Made by a program: the position numbers and the translations under genes. From Barnesiella viscericola DSM 18177 (GTDB taxonomy: Bacteria; Bacteroidota; Bacteroidia; Bacteroidales; Barnesiellaceae): a stretch of 64,000 nt of DNA. The notes beneath the pieces were generated by a model. The model did no database searches. It worked only from the letters and a program-made list of their open reading frames with translations, and was not told the DNA's origin. The DNA lies in contig NZ_CP007034.1 of the NCBI RefSeq assembly GCF_000512915.1, positions 1,426,001 to 1,490,000 of the forward strand, written 5' to 3'. This document shows, one piece after another, positions 8,652 to 18,682 of this stretch (position 1 is its first letter; every line of letters starts with the position of its first letter).

Positions 8652-8777
8652 TATGCCGAGCCGAATCCTATCTTCTACAAAGATAGGGAAAGGCGAGAGT
8701 AAAGACAAATGAAAACGTAGTTTTCGAGTTTGGCTATACCGAGCCGAATCTTATCTTCTACAAAGATAGGGAAAGTT
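8652..8777 (-). repeat. Direct repeat of about 41 bp, two copies, carrying the aspC promoter
   Basis: Copy 1 (8652-8692) and copy 2 (8735-8775) share GAGCCGAATC(C/T)TATCTTC and TACAAAGATAGGGAAAG, with only two or three differences over about 41 bp. Read on the minus strand each copy contains a TATCTTTG -7 box inside a small inverted repeat (CTATCTT/AAGATAG). Copy 1 also has a TTTG exactly 20 bp upstream of its -7 box, completing a promoter directed at aspC. Copy 2 lacks a clear -33. Confidence 0.7.
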
Positions 8778-8812
8778 GGTCACAAACGAATCATGTTTGC
8801 CTCAGTTTTCAC

Positions 8813-8820
8813 TATCTTTG
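8813..8820 (+). promoter_or_regulatory. -7 element (TATCTTTG) for the AEC transporter
   Basis: An exact TAnnTTTG match 28 bp upstream of the transporter start codon. No clear -33 element is visible. Confidence 0.5.
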
Positions 8821-8847
8821 CACGTTTTTTTAAGGGAAAGGGATTTT

Positions 8848-9756
8848 ATGGACGCAATCGTATCACAGATGATTATCCTGTTCATTCTGGTAATCGTCGG
8901 CTATTATATGAGCAAAAGAGGAGTGATGGACGCCGAGTTCGACCGCAAACTCTCCGAGCTGGTCATCAACGTCACCTGCCCCTGCCTCATACTCTCGTCG
9001 GTCATGGGCGACACCCTCCCCGACAAGAACCTGATTCTACCCCTGCTTGTCGTGGGCTTCGCCACCTACGCTCTTCTCATCGGGGTCGCCATGCTGCTGC
9101 CGCGCTACCTGCACATCGCCCCCACAGAGCGCGGTGTGTACAGTTTCATGCTCGCCTTTGGCAACGTCGGGTTCATCGGGTACCCCATCGTAGCCTCCAT
9201 CTTCGGGCCCAGTGCCGTGTTCTATGCCAGCATTCTCAACTTTCCCAGCACCCTGCTGATATTTGTCTTCGGTACCCTCTTCATCTCGGGCGACCAGACC
9301 AAGATGCGTTTCGATTGGAGCACGCTGTACAGTCCGGCCATGATTGCTTCGTATCTCTCGATTCTGATCGTAGTGGCCGGCTGGATGCCGACCCGCGTGG
9401 TCAGCACCCCCTTCTTTCTGTTGGGCAACGTGACCGTACCGGCCGCCCTGCTCATCATCGGCTCGTCGATAGCCCAGGTACCTATCCGGCGCATGTTCGG
9501 CAACCCCACCATCTATCTGATGTCGGCCCTGCGGCTGCTGCTGATACCCCTGCTTATCCTCTACCTCTCGCGTCTGTGTCAGGTCGACGAAAGCATTGCC
9601 AACATCAACGTGGTGCTGGCAGCCATGCCCGTTGCCTCGTATGGTACCCTCTTCTGCATCAAGTACAAGCGGGGCGAGGTGGTCATGGCCGAGGGGACCT
9701 TCATCACCACCCTGCTCTCGGTTCTGAGCATTCCGCTGCTCACCGCCTTTCTGTAA
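8848..9756 (+). CDS. AEC-family membrane transporter
   Basis: 302 aa with about ten hydrophobic segments and the auxin-efflux-carrier (AEC) family pattern, including LAFGNVGFIGYPI in the first half and VVLAAMPVASYGTLF in the second, the two Gly/Pro-broken helices of this fold. The family moves organic anions such as malate across the inner membrane; the substrate here cannot be read from sequence. I chose the ATG at 8848 because the longer frame from 8776 begins upstream of the -7 promoter box. A bidirectional terminator follows. Confidence 0.85.
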   Translation: MDAIVSQMIILFILVIVGYYMSKRGVMDAEFDRKLSELVINVTCPCLILSSVMGDTLPDKNLILPLLVVGFATYALLIGVAMLLPRYLHIAPTERGVYSFMLAFGNVGFIGYPIVASIFGPSAVFYASILNFPSTLLIFVFGTLFISGDQTKMRFDWSTLYSPAMIASYLSILIVVAGWMPTRVVSTPFFLLGNVTVPAALLIIGSSIAQVPIRRMFGNPTIYLMSALRLLLIPLLILYLSRLCQVDESIANINVVLAAMPVASYGTLFCIKYKRGEVVMAEGTFITTLLSVLSIPLLTAFL

Positions 9757-9784
9757 AGGAACCCCTAACCGCGCACTCGTATCA

Positions 9785-9830
9785 CAAAAAAAATGCCCCC
9801 GCCCGCACATGCGGACAGAAGGCATTTTCA
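9785..9830. terminator. Bidirectional terminator
   Basis: AAAATGCC (ending 9797) pairs with GGCATTTT (9821-9828), with an inner CCGCA/TGCGG hairpin (9803-9814). It lies between two convergent genes. Confidence 0.8.
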
Positions 9831-9948
9831 ACAAACACATCAAGATACGCAACGCGCAATATCTCAATTCTTTCGTCCCCTTTTTTTGGCCCAATAGGCG
9901 GAGTGGCATTCAACCGATCCACTTCCACAAGGGAATCATTTATCTATT

Positions 9949-10482
9949 TCAAGCAGCATGGGTAAGGGCGGCAATCGCCTTCACGCTGTCGCCGTTGTAG
10001 CTCATGGGCGACATCACCGGCTCATAGTCGAAGGGGATAAACTCCGAAACCTGAGCGGTGGCAAAGCTCTGGTCGGCGTCGATGAAAAGGGTCAGTTTAG
10101 CCCCGGCCTTATGACCTACGGCACGAGGCAGCGTACCGATCGACTGGAAATTTCCCGACTCGACCATCTGTTTCAGGCGCGACACCTCGCTGCTCTCGAA
10201 GAGGAGTTCATGTTTTTTCAACACCTTTCCGTTGGCCCGGCAAACGGCTACCTTGTTACCTACGGCCAATTTGATGAGGCCGTAAATAAGGAAGCACACG
10301 CCCACCACGATAAGGAAAAGTTTCAGCGACGATTGCGGATCGGTCATGAAACCCGAAGCCACAAAAGCCACCACGGCAACCAATACCGACCACACGCCGG
10401 CCATCGAAACTCTCTTTTTGATTTCTACATAGGGATTCTCTGCAAATTTAGAGACCGTAGTCTCTTTCTCTTTATTTTCCAT
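9949..10482 (-). CDS. Small membrane protein of unknown function, two transmembrane helices
   Basis: 177 aa from the ATG at 10482; the longer reading frame upstream has no support. A charged N-terminus (MENKEKETTVSKFAENPYVEIKK, quoted in part) precedes two hydrophobic helices (about residues 31-50 and 58-80), followed by a soluble C-terminal domain of about 95 residues facing one side of the membrane. I do not recognise a family. Codon use and composition match neighbouring genes and a shared terminator bounds it, so it is likely real. Confidence 0.65.
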   Translation of the reverse strand: MENKEKETTVSKFAENPYVEIKKRVSMAGVWSVLVAVVAFVASGFMTDPQSSLKLFLIVVGVCFLIYGLIKLAVGNKVAVCRANGKVLKKHELLFESSEVSRLKQMVESGNFQSIGTLPRAVGHKAGAKLTLFIDADQSFATAQVSEFIPFDYEPVMSPMSYNGDSVKAIAALTHAA

Positions 10483-10644
10483 TTTCTTGTTATGCTGATT
10501 AGATGATAAAACATATAAATACAACGATTCGCCTTTTCCCGCGACCATACACGGGAATCCGTCCGGCCGCACCCACAGGCACGGCAAGAGGGCCAGAAGC
10601 GGCAAACCGACTTCTGTCATCGGGCAGGTGCTTCCTGCCTTCCA

Positions 10645-11049
10645 CTAAATCAGCATTTTGCAGAGTGAATAGAGATAGTGCCCGTGCGAACACAACTGGG
10701 CTCTATACCCCTCGTAACCGTGTCGAATCGACTTCTCGCGAAGGGCCATGAGTTGGCAGCAACAATGCTGCACACAAGAGAATGCGGTATGGCTCCCCAC
10801 CCGCTCGGCCACCGGCGATGAAGGGAATCGCACCTGATTGACGGCAGCAATCCGTTCGGCCGGAATGATGGCGACGAAACTCGGCCCCGAGTGGTGCGCA
10901 TGCCCGTCGGTATCGACGAGAGTATAGGGAGTGTCGGTTTCGTGAACCGAGGCATACACCCTCTCCACCTCGGCCACATGCAGTGCCGAGACCCAGCCCA
11001 ATATCAGAGCCAGCGAGAAGACAAGCAGATGTTTCACAAAACCTTTCAT
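10645..11049 (-). CDS. Small secreted Cys/His-rich protein, divergent from the siderophore operon
   Basis: 134 aa from the ATG at 11049. An N-terminal signal peptide (KHLLVFSLALILGWVSA) is followed by a His-rich stretch (DTDGHAHHSG, about residue 52), a triple-Cys segment (VQHCCCQLM) and a C-terminal CSHGHYLYSLCKMLI. These are potential metal or heme ligands, but no family is recognised. It lies head to head with the XusA-like receptor gene across a 230 bp region that holds promoters for both directions, so co-regulation is plausible. Its own -7 box ends only five bases before the ATG. Confidence 0.6.
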   Translation of the reverse strand: MKGFVKHLLVFSLALILGWVSALHVAEVERVYASVHETDTPYTLVDTDGHAHHSGPSFVAIIPAERIAAVNQVRFPSSPVAERVGSHTAFSCVQHCCCQLMALREKSIRHGYEGYRAQLCSHGHYLYSLCKMLI

Positions 11050-11053
11050 ATTG

Positions 11054-11086
11054 CAAACATACACAAAAAACGGGAGTTACGACAAA
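11054..11086 (-). promoter_or_regulatory. Promoter of the small secreted protein gene, predicted leaderless
   Basis: On the minus strand: -33 TTTG (11086-11083), 21 bp spacer, -7 TATGTTTG (11061-11054), then four bases before the ATG at 11049. A start a few bases past the -7 box would fall at or next to the initiation codon. Confidence 0.6.
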
Positions 11087-11206
11087 TTCCGGCTCTGTTT
11101 TTTCACGGCACCCCTCCCCCGCTACCTCTCTTTCCCTGCTCTTGGAAGCGTACCGCCGCTCACCACGAATGGGGAGACAGGCCCCCACAATACCTATATC
11201 ATGCGA

Positions 11207-11237
11207 TTGTACCGCCCCGGGGGGAGCGGTAATTTTG
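11207..11237 (+). promoter_or_regulatory. Promoter of the XusABC-like operon with a spacer inverted repeat
   Basis: -33 TTG (11207-11209), 20 bp spacer, -7 TAATTTTG (11230-11237). The spacer begins with ACCGC and ends with GCGGT (11211-11230), an inverted repeat that would let a repressor cover the promoter. Confidence 0.65.
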
Positions 11238-11279
11238 CAGCGAATAAATAATTGCAAATTTTTTCAGTGGAAAGTGATT

Positions 11280-13727
11280 ATGGGGAAAATAAAATGGGGA
11301 ATACTCCTGTCTCTATATTTATATAATGTACTACCTTTCGGCTCCCTCGCCGGGCAGGCTCAACACCGGCACCACCGGGAGGGACACCCGGCCGCAGCCA
11401 TCGTCTCGGGCCGGGTCTCGTCGACCGAGGGGGGAGCCGTCCAAGCGGTCGACTTTGCCACCGTCTACCTCAAAGGAGGGCACTCGGGCGGCACAACCGA
11501 CGAACAGGGCCGATACCGTCTCAAAACCCGACCCGGCGACTACACGCTGGTGGTCTCGGCCATCGGCTACGAGCCCTTCGAGAAACCGATTTCGCTGAAA
11601 CGGGGCGAACACCTCAACCTCGACATCACCCTCACTTCCAAGACCCAGACCCTCGACGAGGTGACGGTAGTCGCCACCGGGGTGAATCGGGTGAAGCGCT
11701 CGGCCTACAACGCCGTGGCCGTCGATACCCGCGAGATGCAGAACTCGACCAAGAACCTGAGCGACGCTCTGGCCAAGGCCCCGGGCATGAAACTGCGCGA
11801 ATCGGGCGGCGTGGGCTCCGACATGCAACTCATGCTCGACGGATTCAGCGGCAAGCACGTGAAGGTATTCATCGACGGCGTGCCGCAGGAGGGGGTGGGC
11901 AGCTCCTTCGGGCTCAACAACATACCCATCAGCTTTGCCGACCGTATCGAAATCTACAAGGGGGTCGTACCCGTCGGCTTCGGCACCGACGCCATCGGCG
12001 GAGTCATCAACATCGTCACCAACAAACAGCGCCGCAACTGGTATCTCGATGCCGCCTACTCCTACGGATCGTTCAACACCCACAAGTCGTATCTCAATTT
12101 CGGGCAGAGTTTCAAGAGCGGTCTCACCTATGAAATCAACCTCTTCCAGAACTACTCCGACAACAACTACTGGGTCGATGCCGACCACGTGGAGCAGTGG
12201 AACGCCGACGGGTCTTCAATCATCACCGACGAGGTATTCCGGGTGCGTCGTTTCAACGACACCTACCACAACGAGGCCGTCGTGGCCAAGGTGGGTGTGA
12301 CCGACAAACCCTGGGCCGACCGCCTCATGCTGGGCTTCACCTACTCGCAGATGTACAAAGAGATACAAACCGGCGTGCGGCAACACACCGTCTTCGGCGA
12401 GAAACACCGCCGGGGCCATTCGCTCATGCCCTCGCTCGAATACCGCAAGCGCGACCTCCTCACTCGCGGACTCGACCTCACCCTCACGGCCAACTACAAC
12501 CGCAACGTGACCCACAATATCGACACCGCCAGCTACCGCTACAACTGGCTGGGAGAGCGTCGCCTCAACACCAACGGCCGGGGCGAACAGAGCGAACAGT
12601 ATGCCCGGGCCTACAACGACAACTGGAACGCTACCGCCACCCTCAACTACCGCATCGGGCGGGCCCACACCCTCACCTTCAACCACGTGTGGAACGCCTT
12701 TCACCGCACCAACACGTCGTTGCTCACCGGGGCCGAAATCAAGGACGAGTTTGCCAAGGAGACCCGCAAAAACATCTCCGGGCTCTCCTACCGGCTCATG
12801 CCCTCCGACCGCTGGAACCTCTCGGTCTTCGGCAAATATTACCACCAGTATGTATCGGGCCCCGTAGCTACCGACGACAAGGGTACCGACTACGTACTGG
12901 TAGAGCGCACCGTGCAGCAGTTCGGCTACGGGGCCGCGGGCACCTATTTCGTTCTGCCTGGGTTGCAGGCGAAACTCTCCTACGAACGAGCCTGCCGCCT
13001 GCCCACCATCGAGGAGATGTTCGGCGATGAAGACCTCGAAAGCGGACAGGTCGACCTCCGCCCCGAGAAGAGCCACAACGTCAACCTCAACCTCAGCTAC
13101 GCCCGCACCATCGGACCACACTCGTTCTACATCGAGGGCGGCCTCATCTACCGCAACACCCGCGACTATATCCAACGCAACATTCAAGACCTGAGCGGGG
13201 GCAAGGAAAATGCCACCTACACCAACTACGGCAAGGTGGTGACCAAAGGCTACAACCTCTCGGCCCGCTACTCTCTGGGTCGCTGGCTGAGTCTGGGTGG
13301 CAACTTCTCGCAGATGGACGTGCGCGACATGGAGCCTTACCAGATCGGCAGCACCGGCAACTCCACCCCCAACCTCACCTACAAGGCCCGCATGGCCAAC
13401 GTGCCCTACCTATTTGCCGACAGCGACATCAACCTCTACTGGCACGACCTGGGCCGGAAAGGCAACCTGCTCACCCTCACCTACGACAACCAGTACCTGC
13501 ACAGCTTCTGCTACAACTCCGAGGTGATAGGTACCAACAGCAGCGACTACATGATTCCCGACCAATTCTCGCACAACCTCTCGATCAGTTACAGCCTGCA
13601 CAACGGGCGCTACAACCTCGCGTTCGAATGCCGCAATTTCACCGACGAGAAACTCTACGACAATTTCAGCCTCCAAAAAGCGGGCCGGGCCTTCTACGGG
13701 AAAATCCGGGTCCATTTCGGCGACTGA
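11280..13727 (+). CDS. xusA: TonB-dependent outer-membrane receptor, XusA-like
   Basis: 815 aa from the ATG at 11280, preceded by GTGGAAAG; upstream in-frame codons have no support. Order: signal peptide (ending about SLAGQAQ), carboxypeptidase-regulatory-like beta-sandwich (about residues 40-120), plug domain (from about TLDEVTVVATGVNRVKRSA, through IEIYKGVVPVGFGTDAIGG), then a beta-barrel ending in an aromatic residue-rich strand. The receptor-lipoprotein-PepSY gene order is that of XusABC, the xenosiderophore (enterobactin/salmochelin) uptake system of Bacteroides thetaiotaomicron. It should import a ferric siderophore using TonB energy. Substrate is inferred from operon layout. Confidence 0.85.
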   Translation: MGKIKWGILLSLYLYNVLPFGSLAGQAQHRHHREGHPAAAIVSGRVSSTEGGAVQAVDFATVYLKGGHSGGTTDEQGRYRLKTRPGDYTLVVSAIGYEPFEKPISLKRGEHLNLDITLTSKTQTLDEVTVVATGVNRVKRSAYNAVAVDTREMQNSTKNLSDALAKAPGMKLRESGGVGSDMQLMLDGFSGKHVKVFIDGVPQEGVGSSFGLNNIPISFADRIEIYKGVVPVGFGTDAIGGVINIVTNKQRRNWYLDAAYSYGSFNTHKSYLNFGQSFKSGLTYEINLFQNYSDNNYWVDADHVEQWNADGSSIITDEVFRVRRFNDTYHNEAVVAKVGVTDKPWADRLMLGFTYSQMYKEIQTGVRQHTVFGEKHRRGHSLMPSLEYRKRDLLTRGLDLTLTANYNRNVTHNIDTASYRYNWLGERRLNTNGRGEQSEQYARAYNDNWNATATLNYRIGRAHTLTFNHVWNAFHRTNTSLLTGAEIKDEFAKETRKNISGLSYRLMPSDRWNLSVFGKYYHQYVSGPVATDDKGTDYVLVERTVQQFGYGAAGTYFVLPGLQAKLSYERACRLPTIEEMFGDEDLESGQVDLRPEKSHNVNLNLSYARTIGPHSFYIEGGLIYRNTRDYIQRNIQDLSGGKENATYTNYGKVVTKGYNLSARYSLGRWLSLGGNFSQMDVRDMEPYQIGSTGNSTPNLTYKARMANVPYLFADSDINLYWHDLGRKGNLLTLTYDNQYLHSFCYNSEVIGTNSSDYMIPDQFSHNLSISYSLHNGRYNLAFECRNFTDEKLYDNFSLQKAGRAFYGKIRVHFGD

Positions 13728-13772
13728 ACCGACATACCATTCCGAATCAATCCAATCACTAACAAAACATAA

Positions 13773-15260
<1,488 letters not shown>

Positions 15261-15270
15261 CCTCGTTCCG

Positions 15271-15315
15271 AAAAAAAGACCTGCCGATGAACCTTATTCT
15301 CGCAGGTCCTTTTTA
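15271..15315 (+). terminator. Internal terminator/attenuator between xusB and xusC
   Basis: AAAAAGACCTGC / GCAGGTC(C)TTTTT stem (GACCTGC 15278-15284; GCAGGTC 15302-15308) followed by TTTTT, 10 bp after the xusB stop and 30 bp before xusC. It probably lowers, rather than abolishes, xusC expression. Confidence 0.75.
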
Positions 15316-15345
15316 ATTTTACAAAGTCAAAAAGGAGGATCTCAC

Positions 15346-16497
15346 ATGAAAAAGGCATTCCGTAAAATACACCTATGGCTGGCAGTACCCTTCGGCCTCA
15401 TCATTACCATCATCTGCTTCACCGGGGCCCTGCTGGTCTTTGAAGACCAAATCGCCCAGCTCACCAACCGTCCTCTCTACCATGTAGAAAAGGTCGGCGA
15501 CCACCCGCTACCCCTCGGCACGTTGGTGGAAAAGGTGGAAAACCAGCTGACCAAAGGAGCCCCGATAACCGGCGTCACCGTCTACCCCCAACCCGACCGC
15601 ACCTACCAGGTGAACCTGTCGGCTCCCAAGGGCGCAGCGGTCTATATCAACCCCTATACCGGCGAGATCAAGGGACAATACCAACGGTCGCCCTTCTATC
15701 GCACCGTTTTCACGCTGCACCGCTGGCTGCTCGACAGCCAACCGGCCAACGGCGGCATCTTCTGGGGGCGCCTCGTCACCGGTACGACCACCCTGCTCTT
15801 TGCCGTCATTCTCATCACCGGTGCCGTCATCTGGTGGCCCCGCTCCCGCAAGGGATTGAAAAACGGCATACAGATAGCCCTGCACAAGGGCAAAGCCCGC
15901 TTCTGGCATGACCTGCACGCCGCCGGGGGCATCTATGTGCTGTTGCTGGTACTGGTCATGGCGCTTACGGGTCTCACCTGGTCGTTCAAGTGGTACAACA
16001 CGGCCTTCTACAAACTCTTCGGGGTAGAGACGAGTGCAAAGGCTCCGGCTCAAAAGCAACCGGCCCAACCGGGGAACAGCCCCGAACTCCCCTCCTCGTC
16101 CGATGTTCAACCGAGTCCCTTTGCCTGCTGGCAACAGGTCTACGACCAACTGGCCGCTGCGAATCCCGATAACCTGAAAATTGAAATCACCGACGGCTCG
16201 GCCAGCGTATCGAACAACCGCTACGGCAACACCCGCGGGAGCGACCGCTACACCTTCGACCCGCAATCGGGCGAAATAACCGGCTCGTCGCTCTACAAAG
16301 ACACCGCCCGCTCGGGCAAGATGCGCGGGTGGATTTACGCCGTTCACACCGGAGCCTGGGGCGGGAACGCCTCGCGTATCCTGTGGTTCCTGGCCGCCCT
16401 GCTGGGCGCCACGCTGCCCCTTACCGGCTACTACCTGTGGATCAAGCGCCTCTATCGCAAACGCCACAACCGGACCGGCCGCCGGGTAGCCCATTAA
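15346..16497 (+). CDS. xusC: PepSY-associated inner-membrane protein, XusC-like
   Basis: 383 aa with four clear membrane helices (about residues 10-32, 139-162, 188-212, 340-362) and PepSY-type periplasmic domains between them (first NQLTKGAPITGVTVYPQPDR, second around DNLKIEITDGSASVSNN). Membrane-boundary histidines (FTLHRWL, FWHDLHAAGG, YAVHTGAWG) resemble heme or electron-transfer sites of the PepSY_TM family, proposed to reduce ferric siderophores. An unusually strong AAAGGAGG ribosome binding site (15331-15338) precedes the ATG, which may compensate for the upstream attenuator. Confidence 0.88.
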   Translation: MKKAFRKIHLWLAVPFGLIITIICFTGALLVFEDQIAQLTNRPLYHVEKVGDHPLPLGTLVEKVENQLTKGAPITGVTVYPQPDRTYQVNLSAPKGAAVYINPYTGEIKGQYQRSPFYRTVFTLHRWLLDSQPANGGIFWGRLVTGTTTLLFAVILITGAVIWWPRSRKGLKNGIQIALHKGKARFWHDLHAAGGIYVLLLVLVMALTGLTWSFKWYNTAFYKLFGVETSAKAPAQKQPAQPGNSPELPSSSDVQPSPFACWQQVYDQLAAANPDNLKIEITDGSASVSNNRYGNTRGSDRYTFDPQSGEITGSSLYKDTARSGKMRGWIYAVHTGAWGGNASRILWFLAALLGATLPLTGYYLWIKRLYRKRHNRTGRRVAH

Positions 16498-16528
16498 ATC
16501 CAAGCTGTCCCACGACAAACACCCAAAC

Positions 16529-16565
16529 AAAAAGCGCCGCATGAAAGCGGCGCTTTTTGTTTTTC
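16529..16565. terminator. Terminator after xusC, shared with the convergent ABC gene
   Basis: AAAAGCGCCGC / GCGGCGCTTTTT with loop ATGAAA (stem about 16530-16556), flanked by A and T runs on the two sides. Confidence 0.9.
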
Positions 16566-16581
16566 CTATCTGTCACTACGT

Positions 16582-18408
16582 TTAAAACTTCTGCATGTCA
16601 ACCAACCGCTTGTAATAACGGTCGAGTTTGATCAGTTCGTCGTGACGTCCCCGCTCCACGATTTCGCCCTCGTGCATCACGCAGATGAGGTCGGCATCCT
16701 TGATGGTCGAGAGGCGGTGGGCAATCACCAGCGTCGTGCGGTTGCGCATGAGGTTTTCGAGCGCCTCCTGCACAAGCCGTTCCGACTCGGTATCGAGGGC
16801 CGACGTGGCCTCGTCGAGAATCAGGATAGGGGGGTTCTTCAAGATGGCTCGGGCGATGCTCACCCGTTGGCGTTGTCCGCCCGACAAGCGGCTGCCCCGG
16901 TCGCCGATGCAAGTGTCGTACCCCTCCTCGGTAGCCATGATAAAGTCGTGGGCATTGGCAATCTTGGCCGCCTCGATTACCTGCTCCATAGTGGCATTCT
17001 CCACGCCGAAGGTGATGTTGTTGTAGAACGAGTCGTTGAACAAGATAGCCTCCTGGTTCACATTCCCCATCAACTCGCGCAAGTCGCGCACCCTGAAATC
17101 CTTGATGTTGACCCCGTCGATGTAGATGCCCCCCTCGTTCACATCGTAGAAGCGGGGCAAGAGGTCGGCCATCGTCGACTTGCCCGAACCCGACTGACCC
17201 ACCAGAGCCACCGTCTGACCCTTCTTGATGGTGAGGTTCACGTGCTTGACCACATTCTCGGTGTTATATCTGAACGACACGTCGCGATACTCGATACCCT
17301 CTTTCATGTCGGTCAGTTCGACCGGCTTCTCGGGGTCCTTGATGGGGTTCACAGCCGAGAGAATCAGGTCGACACGCTCCATCGAAGCCAGACCCTTCTG
17401 TATCGAGTAGGCCGCCTTCGAGAGGTCCTTGGCCGGATTGATGATGCTGTAAAAGATAACCAGGTAGTAGATGAACGAAGCGGCGTCGATGCTGCTCGTG
17501 CCCGAGAGAATGAGCGAACCGCCATACCACAGCACGATACAGATGGTGCAGGTACCCAAGAACTCGCTCATGGGGTGCGCCAGTGCCTGCCGCCGGTTGA
17601 TGCGGTTGGAGATACGATAGAATACATTGTTTTCGGCATGGAACCAGTTGATCATCTTGTTCTCGGCATTAAAAGCCTTGATGATGCGCAGCCCGCCCAG
17701 CGTCTCCTCGATAATCGACATCAGCAGGCCCCACTGGTTCTGCCCTTCGAGCGAACGGCGTTTGAGTTTCTTGCCCACCTGCCCCATAATATATCCCGCC
17801 GTGGGGAGGAGGATCAGCACAAAGACCGTGAGCTGCCAGCTGATGGCAAACATCGTAACCAAGCAAACGATAATCATAATGGGGTTCTTGAACATCATGT
17901 CGAGCGAAGCCATGATCGAGTTCTCGATTTCGCCCACATCGCCCGACATGCGCGCCATCACATCGCCCTTCTTCTCACTGGTAAAGAAGCCTATGGGCAG
18001 GCTCACCACCTTCTCGTAGACATAGTTGCGAATATCGCGTACGATACCCGACCGCAGCGGAATCATGAAGTGCGAACTCAAATAGGTGGCCGCGGTCTTG
18101 AAGAAGGTCATCACGATGAGGAACACCCCCAAGATGAGCAGGGCAAAGCCGGGCCCCTCCCGGTCGATAATCGAGGTAATGTAGTAATAGAAGTTGTTGA
18201 CCACCACATCTTTGAGCGAACCGGAATTCCACGGCATGAAGGTGTAGGTGGCCTGTTTGAGCTTGAACAGGATTTCGAGAATGGGGATAATGAGCGCAAA
18301 CGAGAAAAGCGTCAATATCGATGCCAGTATGTTGAAAAAGATATTGAGTACGAGATAGTATTTATAAGGGGGTACAAACCGCCGCAGAATCGCAATAAAA
18401 TCTTTCAT
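16582..18408 (-). CDS. MsbA-like ABC exporter (fused permease and ATPase)
   Basis: 608 aa half-transporter. Six transmembrane helices fill residues 1-330. The ATPase follows, with Walker A GQSGSGKST (about residue 400), signature LSGGQRQR (about 505), Walker B ILILDEATSALD (about 525) and the switch His in IAHRLS (about 556). All key residues are intact. Such exporters flip lipids (lipid A for MsbA) or drugs from the inner leaflet. No substrate-specific neighbour is present, so lipid flippase versus multidrug exporter is unresolved. Confidence 0.9.
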   Translation of the reverse strand: MKDFIAILRRFVPPYKYYLVLNIFFNILASILTLFSFALIIPILEILFKLKQATYTFMPWNSGSLKDVVVNNFYYYITSIIDREGPGFALLILGVFLIVMTFFKTAATYLSSHFMIPLRSGIVRDIRNYVYEKVVSLPIGFFTSEKKGDVMARMSGDVGEIENSIMASLDMMFKNPIMIIVCLVTMFAISWQLTVFVLILLPTAGYIMGQVGKKLKRRSLEGQNQWGLLMSIIEETLGGLRIIKAFNAENKMINWFHAENNVFYRISNRINRRQALAHPMSEFLGTCTICIVLWYGGSLILSGTSSIDAASFIYYLVIFYSIINPAKDLSKAAYSIQKGLASMERVDLILSAVNPIKDPEKPVELTDMKEGIEYRDVSFRYNTENVVKHVNLTIKKGQTVALVGQSGSGKSTMADLLPRFYDVNEGGIYIDGVNIKDFRVRDLRELMGNVNQEAILFNDSFYNNITFGVENATMEQVIEAAKIANAHDFIMATEEGYDTCIGDRGSRLSGGQRQRVSIARAILKNPPILILDEATSALDTESERLVQEALENLMRNRTTLVIAHRLSTIKDADLICVMHEGEIVERGRHDELIKLDRYYKRLVDMQKF

Positions 18409-18456
18409 ATATAAGCCGTTGTGTCCCGAACGAAAATAACGGGGAATTTACGGTTG

Positions 18457-18464
18457 CAAAGATA
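18457..18464 (-). promoter_or_regulatory. -7 element (TATCTTTG) for the ABC exporter gene
   Basis: An exact minus-strand TAnnTTTG match 49 bp upstream of the ABC exporter start. No good -33 is visible at the usual distance. Confidence 0.5.
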
Positions 18465-18604
18465 GCACATTTACTTGCACGACCACTGTCGGGTGCCGAA
18501 AAAGTTTTACCGGGCCGCCTCGACCCCGCATTTCGCCCCTGTCCACTCGCCCCGTCGGGAAAGAGACGGCAAGCCGGTTCCCGCCATTCTTTCGGGGGAA
18601 ATGC

Positions 18605-18635
18605 TTGCACAGCCAAAATTATTGTCCTACTTTTG
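18605..18635 (+). promoter_or_regulatory. Promoter of the glycosyltransferase module
   Basis: -33 TTG (18605-18607), 20 bp spacer, -7 TACTTTTG (18628-18635), 47 bp upstream of the GT2 start. Confidence 0.65.
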
Positions 18636-18682
18636 TACTCGAAGCGGAACTCCGGCATTATCCTTTTAGCCGATAGCAAGTT

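Noticed and set aside
16642-18414. Open frame of 590 codons opposite the ABC exporter
   Set aside because: A shadow of the exporter gene; the His/Asp/Glu-rich translation has no family features.
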